Shown one piece after another: positions 5,722 to 9,017 of a DNA stretch of 9,017 nucleotides. Positions within the stretch are counted from its first letter, which is position 1; each line of letters begins with the position of its first letter. The notes beneath the pieces are model-generated. The model had not been told where the DNA came from. It saw only the letters and a program-made list of their open reading frames with translations, and did not search any database. The position numbers and the translations under genes are program-made. This DNA is from Phytomonospora sp040655735 (GTDB lineage: Bacteria > Actinomycetota > Actinomycetes > Mycobacteriales > Micromonosporaceae). The DNA is taken from positions 1 through 9,017 of the forward strand of contig NZ_JBFAKK010000033.1 of assembly GCF_040655735.1 (NCBI RefSeq), given 5' to 3'.

Positions 5722-6888
5722 TCATTTAACAGCGTCGGGGTTGGCCGTGACCCATTCCGCGAGGGAATCGAGTCGCATCTTCGTGTACATCTCGCTCGCC
5801 TTGGCGTCGTCGGAGACGACCACCGACTCGCCGGTCTCGGTCTCACCGGTGCCCGTGTTGGGGCTGGTCAGGAAGACGAGGTCCTCCGAGCGCAGGTTGC
5901 GGAACTGGATGGCCACGTCGAGCAGGTTGAAGTTCTCGTCGACGGTGACGGCCTTGATGACCGTCTGGAGGAAGGCGTTGAGCTTGCTCGGGTCGGTCAT
6001 CACGCCGGCGCTGGTCGCCTGGTTCATGATGGCCTTGATCAGCTTCTGCTGGTTCCTCATGCGGGCGAAGTCGCCGTCGGCGAACTGGTAGCGCTGCCGG
6101 ACGTAGTCGAGGGCCTCGGCGCCGCTGAAGTGGTTCATGCCCTTCTCGAAGGTCCGGAAGGGCTTGTGGATCGACTCGATCGTCTCCTCGACCTTCATGT
6201 CCACGCCGCCGAGGGCGTCGACGACGTCCTTGAGGCCGGCGAAGTCGATCTCGACGAAGTGGTCGATGCGCACGTTGGTGTAGTTCTCCACCGTGGAGAT
6301 CAGCAGCGGGACGCCGCCCCAGGCGAAGGCCGCGTTGATCTTGGCGTCGGCGCCGCCGTTGCCCTGCGCGTCGGTCGGGATCGACACGTACAGGTCGCGC
6401 GGGATCGAGACCACGTAGGCCTTCGAGTGGTCCGACGGGATGTGCATCATCATGATCGTGTCGGTGCGGGCGTTGCCGCCGCCGGTGGGGTTGTCCGGGT
6501 CGCGCGAGTCGCTGCCGACCACCAGGACGTTCAGGTCCCCGTCGACCTCGTCGACCGGACGGTCGCCGACCAGCGCGGCGAAGGCGTCGACGCGGCTCAT
6601 GTCGTCGTTGAGGCCGTTGGCGTAGGACCACACGCCGATGCCGACGGCGGTCGCGATCAGCGACAGGACCACGCCGCCGACCAGGGCGATGCGCCCCCAG
6701 CGCGGCTTGATGCCGCTACTGCCTTTGCGCGGCGGGCGCTGGCCGCCCCTGCCGTAGGCGGTGCCGCGCGGCGGCACGGGCGGAGGGGAGCCGCCGACCT
6801 GGCCGCTCCGGTATGTCCCGGACGCACGGCCTGAGTTGGGTACACGGGCGGAGCCTCGTGGTCCGCGCAGCCTGGGATCGTCGCTCAT
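5722..6888 (-). CDS. LCP (LytR-CpsA-Psr) family wall-polymer transferase, first copy
   Basis: This 388-residue protein has a Pro/Gly/Arg-rich, probably disordered cytoplasmic tail (1-62), one membrane helix (about 66-90) and an extracytoplasmic LCP domain. It would transfer a lipid-linked glycopolymer to peptidoglycan at the outer membrane face. Motifs: NVLVVGSDSRD (120-130), RTDTIMMMHIP (141-151, acidic Asp143), VSIPRD (160-165, Arg164), AKINAAFAWGG (182-192) and YVRQRYQFADGDFARMRNQQ (262-281, with Arg264, Arg266, Asp273 and Arg276). All the usual phosphate- and metal-binding positions appear to be kept. The ATG at 6888 starts 20 bp after the epimerase stop on the same strand, so the two are probably an operon. 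A -10 hexamer TAATCT ends 7 nt before the ATG and may give an extra leaderless start. Only a weak GGA precedes the start as a Shine-Dalgarno. Confidence 0.95.
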   Translation of the reverse strand: MSDDPRLRGPRGSARVPNSGRASGTYRSGQVGGSPPPVPPRGTAYGRGGQRPPRKGSSGIKPRWGRIALVGGVVLSLIATAVGIGVWSYANGLNDDMSRVDAFAALVGDRPVDEVDGDLNVLVVGSDSRDPDNPTGGGNARTDTIMMMHIPSDHSKAYVVSIPRDLYVSIPTDAQGNGGADAKINAAFAWGGVPLLISTVENYTNVRIDHFVEIDFAGLKDVVDALGGVDMKVEETIESIHKPFRTFEKGMNHFSGAEALDYVRQRYQFADGDFARMRNQQKLIKAIMNQATSAGVMTDPSKLNAFLQTVIKAVTVDENFNLLDVAIQFRNLRSEDLVFLTSPNTGTGETETGESVVVSDDAKASEMYTKMRLDSLAEWVTANPDAVK

Positions 6889-6894
6889 GAGTCC

Positions 6895-6900
6895 AGATTA
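6895..6900 (-). promoter_or_regulatory. Predicted -10 element (leaderless) before the first LCP gene
   Basis: Minus-strand TAATCT, close to the TATAAT consensus, ends 7 nt before the A of the ATG at 6888 in the short gap after the epimerase stop. No strong -35 is seen at 17-18 nt. If active, it would let the LCP genes be expressed apart from the epimerase. Confidence 0.4.
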
Positions 6901-6908
6901 CGGTCCGA

Positions 6909-7874
6909 TCACAACAAGCTCGCGCGAGCGGCGCGCGAAATAGCCGAAATGTCGGAACGGAAGAAATCGATGGTCGCCTGTAGACCCTGCTCCAGCGTGA
7001 TCAAGGGCTCATATCCGAGCCGATCGCGAATCAGGGACAAATCAGGACGACGCTGGCGCGGATCGTCGGCCGGGCGAGCGATGTACTCGACCCGCGACGG
7101 GCCCCCGACCAGGCGCGCGATCGTCTCGGCCAGCTCGGTCATGGTGATCTCGTAGCAGGTGCCGAGGTTCATCGGACCGGCCTCGCCGGAGTCGAGGAGC
7201 AGCAGGATTCCGCGCACGAGGTCGTCGATGTAGCACAGCGAACGGGTCTGGCTCCCGTCCCCGGTCACGGTCAGCGGCTCCCCGCGCAGGGCCTGGGTGA
7301 TGAAGGTCGGCACGGCGCGGCCGTCGTCGGCGCGCATGTTCGGGCCGTAGGCGTTGAAGATGCGGACCACGCCCACGTCGACGCCGTGGTGTCGCTTGTA
7401 GGCGAACGCGGTCGCCTCCGAGAAGCGCTTGGCCTCGTCGTAGACGCTGCGCACGCCCGTGGGGTTGACGTTGCCCCAGTAGGTCTCCGGCTGGGGGTGG
7501 ACGTGCGGGTCGCCGTAGACCTCCGATGTGGACGCCAGGAGGAAGCGGGCGCCGTCGGCCTTCGCGCGGTCGAGGGCGTGGAAGGTGCCCAGCGAGTCGA
7601 CGCGCAGGATCTCGATCGGGATCCGCTCGAAGTCGACCGGGCTGGCCGGGCAGGCGAAGTGCAGAACGGCGTCGAAGCGTCCATCGACCGGAATGCCCTC
7701 CGACACGTCGGCCTCGACGAAGGTGAAGCGACCTTCCGAGGGGAGGTTCTCCTTGCGGCCGGTGACCAGATTGTCCACGGCCACGACCTCGTCGCCGCGG
7801 TCGAGGAAGGCCCTGACCAGGTGCGAGCCGATGAACCCGGCCCCGCCGGTGAGCAGGACGCGCTTGCCGGCCAT
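6909..7874 (-). CDS. NAD-dependent epimerase/dehydratase, UDP-glucuronate decarboxylase (UDP-xylose synthase)-like
   Basis: This is an extended short-chain dehydrogenase/reductase of 321 residues acting on a nucleotide sugar in the cytoplasm. It shows the NAD-binding GGAGFIG (10-16), ribose-binding Asp34, HFACPASPVDFE (72-83), LASTSEVYGDP (113-123), YWGNVNPTGVRS and catalytic YDEAK (Tyr145, Lys149), then VRIFNAYGPNM, LTVTGDGSQTRS and YIDDL. The CPASP and GNVNPTGVRS signatures are typical of UDP-xylose synthases, which decarboxylate UDP-glucuronate. A related sugar epimerase or dehydratase cannot be excluded. The ATG at 7874 is chosen because it opens directly into the Rossmann strand and has AAAGGTGA about 6 nt upstream. 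An in-frame GTG at 7892, with its own GGAGGT, would add six residues. It is the first gene of the presumed wall-polymer operon with the two LCP genes. Confidence 0.9.
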   Translation of the reverse strand: MAGKRVLLTGGAGFIGSHLVRAFLDRGDEVVAVDNLVTGRKENLPSEGRFTFVEADVSEGIPVDGRFDAVLHFACPASPVDFERIPIEILRVDSLGTFHALDRAKADGARFLLASTSEVYGDPHVHPQPETYWGNVNPTGVRSVYDEAKRFSEATAFAYKRHHGVDVGVVRIFNAYGPNMRADDGRAVPTFITQALRGEPLTVTGDGSQTRSLCYIDDLVRGILLLLDSGEAGPMNLGTCYEITMTELAETIARLVGGPSRVEYIARPADDPRQRRPDLSLIRDRLGYEPLITLEQGLQATIDFFRSDISAISRAARASLL

Positions 7875-7912
7875 GGGCGTCACCTTTCGCACGCGGCACC
7901 TCCGCGAGACCT

Positions 7913-7944
7913 CTACGTTGAAGGGGGTTCAGCCTACGTTAAAC
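7913..7944. promoter_or_regulatory. Direct repeat upstream of the epimerase operon (possible regulator site)
   Basis: CTACGTTGAA (7913-7922) and CTACGTTAAA (7934-7943) are near-identical 10-mers with 21-bp start-to-start spacing, two helical turns, 20-50 bp upstream of the possible starts. Same-face spacing suits a protein binding as tandem units. A looser match, CCACGTTGAA, lies at 7996-8005 in the end of the nucleotidyltransferase gene. I could not identify a convincing promoter around the repeats. Confidence 0.35.
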
Positions 7945-7947
7945 AGC

Positions 7948-7984
7948 CGTTGGGCGGCGGTTCGCCGAAGCCGAGGGTCCAACG
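7948..7984 (-). terminator. Possible hairpin terminator after the nucleotidyltransferase gene
   Basis: CGTTGG (7948-7953) and CCAACG (7979-7984) are complementary and bracket a GC-rich interior that can fold further (CGG-TTCG-CCG at 7958-7967). On the minus strand the structure begins directly after the TAG of the nucleotidyltransferase gene and is followed by a short TGTTT. The loop is long and the U-tract poor, so termination would be weak or factor-dependent. Confidence 0.3.
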
Positions 7985-8797
7985 CTAACCGAACTCCACG
8001 TTGAAATAGTCCCGCAGGCGGCGCAGGGTCGCCTCCTCCAAGCGGGCGGGCCATTCCTCCCCGGTCGCCGCCGCCAGCGCCCGGCCCCGGCGGACGAACT
8101 CGGCGCATATGACGCGGTTGGCCGCGACGATCCCGGCCGGGTCGGTGCCTGCCGGCGGGATCGACTCCAGGAAGGCGCGCTGCTCGGCCGACAGGAAGGC
8201 GTTCAGCCGTTTCACGCCGCCGGTGCGCCGCACACCGCGCTCGGCGCGCATCAGCCGGACGAGCTGGTCGCGGACGGCGACGATGCCGCTGCCGGCGACG
8301 ACGCGCTCGTCGCGGCCGAGGACGGTGACCAGGTTTCCCAGGAAGTAGAAGAAGAGGTTGACCGCGGGCAGGGGGAAGTAGGGTTCGCCGTTTCCCGCGG
8401 GGCGGCGGGCGGGAGGAAGGAGGTCGCCGGTGCGGTCGAACAGGGGGAGGACCGCCTCGTAGGCGGCCGGGTCGTACTCGGAGCGAGAGTGGACCACGAG
8501 GTCGACGTGCAGCCAGTCCTCGGTGATGCCCAGCCCGCCGAGCAGGCCGGGGATCGGGTCGGCAAGGACGAGCGGGCCGGCGAGGGCTTCGAGGACGGCG
8601 GCGAAACCGGTGCGGAAGGACTCGGCCGACGCGTCGGTGACGACGAGGTGCAGGTCGACGTCGGAGTAGGCGTCGTTCTCGCCGGAGGCGTGGGAGCCGA
8701 TGAGGAAGACGCCGAGGACACGCTCGTCGCGGGGGAGCTGGGTCCGGGCGCGGGCGATGACGGCTTCCTGGGCGAGGGCTGGGGCGGGGTCGGTCAC
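7985..8797 (-). CDS. Nucleotidyltransferase-domain protein (aminoglycoside-adenylyltransferase-like fold)
   Basis: This 270-residue protein has an N-terminal DNA-polymerase-beta-type nucleotidyltransferase domain. It shows VFLIGSHASGENDAYSDVDLHLVV (GS at 34-35, metal-binding Asp46 and Asp48) and a third carboxylate in LHVDLVVHS (Asp99). The C-terminal half is mostly helical (FFYFLGNLVTVLGR, then VRDQLVRLMRAE), as in enzymes that adenylylate small molecules or proteins. The acceptor cannot be read from the sequence, and there is no evidence of antibiotic resistance. The start is GTG 8797, chosen because a -10 hexamer TACCCT ends 7 nt upstream. The frame stays open to a GTG at 8842, but the added residues are Pro/Arg-rich and look non-coding. 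It is in the same orientation as the epimerase operon, 110 bp upstream, with a possible terminator between. It seems to be its own unit. Confidence 0.85.
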   Translation of the reverse strand: MTDPAPALAQEAVIARARTQLPRDERVLGVFLIGSHASGENDAYSDVDLHLVVTDASAESFRTGFAAVLEALAGPLVLADPIPGLLGGLGITEDWLHVDLVVHSRSEYDPAAYEAVLPLFDRTGDLLPPARRPAGNGEPYFPLPAVNLFFYFLGNLVTVLGRDERVVAGSGIVAVRDQLVRLMRAERGVRRTGGVKRLNAFLSAEQRAFLESIPPAGTDPAGIVAANRVICAEFVRRGRALAAATGEEWPARLEEATLRRLRDYFNVEFG

Positions 8798-8803
8798 GGG
8801 GGG

Positions 8804-8809
8804 AGGGTA
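8804..8809 (-). promoter_or_regulatory. Predicted -10 element (leaderless) of the nucleotidyltransferase gene
   Basis: Minus-strand TACCCT ends 7 nt before the GTG at 8797, and only C residues lie between, so there is no Shine-Dalgarno. A good TTGACG occurs further upstream on the minus strand, but at about 32 nt spacing it is too far to be its -35. The main value of this site is in choosing the start codon. Confidence 0.35.
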
Positions 8810-8857
8810 GCGGGGCGGGGGGCGCGTGGCCCTCCTCCTCACGTCAACCCGGCTGGT

Positions 8858-9017
8858 GGCTCCGCCCCCAGCACCCCCGCCGGGACTCCGCCCCGGACCC
8901 TGCTGGGAGGCTCCGCCCCCAGACCCCCGCCGGGACTCCGTCCCGAACCCTGCTGGGAGGCTCCGCCCCCAGACCCCCGCTGGAGCTCCGCCCCAGACCC
9001 CGCCAGGAACTCCGTCC
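8858..9017. repeat. Degenerate intergenic repeat array, about 25-bp period (about 50-bp higher unit)
   Basis: The core CTCCGYCCC recurs at 8860, 8886, 8911, 8936, 8961, 8986 and 9010, giving steps of 24-26 bp. Alternate units are more alike, so a 50-51-bp unit starting GGCTCCGCCCCC is seen at 8858, 8909 and 8959. Intervening segments alternate between CAGACCCCCGC-like and GGACCCTGCTGGGAGG-like sequence. The array continues past the window edge. No coding frame of gene character is present from 8843 to 9017. Similar GC-rich intergenic repeats are common in streptomycete-type genomes (general knowledge). Confidence 0.85.

Noticed and set aside
4511..6091. 526-residue plus-strand open frame
   Set aside because: It mirrors the two LCP genes on the other strand and has no recognisable motif. 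The LCP motifs on the minus strand are decisive.
8858..9017. CRISPR array or origin iterons
   Set aside because: The units are degenerate and contiguous, without unique spacers, and no cas, replication or DnaA-box features are nearby.

Overview
The window joins two unrelated DNAs. Bases 1 to about 910 have mixed, fairly AT-rich composition (roughly mid-40s % GC by eye) and carry the head-gene region of a tailed phage, probably of a gammaproteobacterial host. It holds the 3' end of a small structural or scaffold-like gene, then the 5' part of a P22-type major capsid gene. From about 911 to the end the DNA is very GC-rich (about 70% or more), with strong G/C third-codon bias, GTG starts and LCP cell-wall genes, all typical of an actinomycete. 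The family might be Thermomonosporaceae or Streptosporangiales, but that placement is a guess. The switch falls inside the capsid reading frame, directly after the residues GSSA. No integrase, attachment site or phage end is visible, so an assembly or library chimera is the simplest explanation.

Layout of the actinomycete part. 911-950: an 8-bp tandem repeat at the junction. 964-1616 (+): a membrane protein gene with a PH-like domain, broken by several single-base indels. 1613-2386 (-): an XRE regulator with an MmyB/MltR-type ligand domain, divergent from 2473-2850 (+), an NTF2/SnoaL-like protein. The 86-bp gap between them holds a perfect 9-bp inverted repeat that overlaps both predicted -35 boxes. 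2828-3541 (-): a class I glutamine amidotransferase, convergent with the NTF2-like gene. 3585-4499 (-): a secreted protein made of two similar halves, with a repetitive signal peptide. 4607-5626, 5722-6888 and 6909-7874 (all -): two LytR-CpsA-Psr (LCP) proteins and a UDP-xylose-synthase-like NAD-dependent epimerase. In transcription order they read epimerase, LCP, LCP and look like a wall-glycopolymer operon. 7985-8797 (-): a nucleotidyltransferase-domain protein. 8858-9017: a degenerate intergenic repeat array with a 25-bp period that runs off the window.

Five of the minus-strand start codons (2386, 3541, 4499, 6888, 8797) have a TANNNT -10 hexamer ending exactly 7 nt before the start, with little or no Shine-Dalgarno sequence. 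This suggests widespread leaderless transcription and helps fix the starts. I see no convincing new defence or mobile system. The points most worth checking are the chimeric join, the indel-ridden gene beside it, the divergent operator and the leaderless-promoter pattern.
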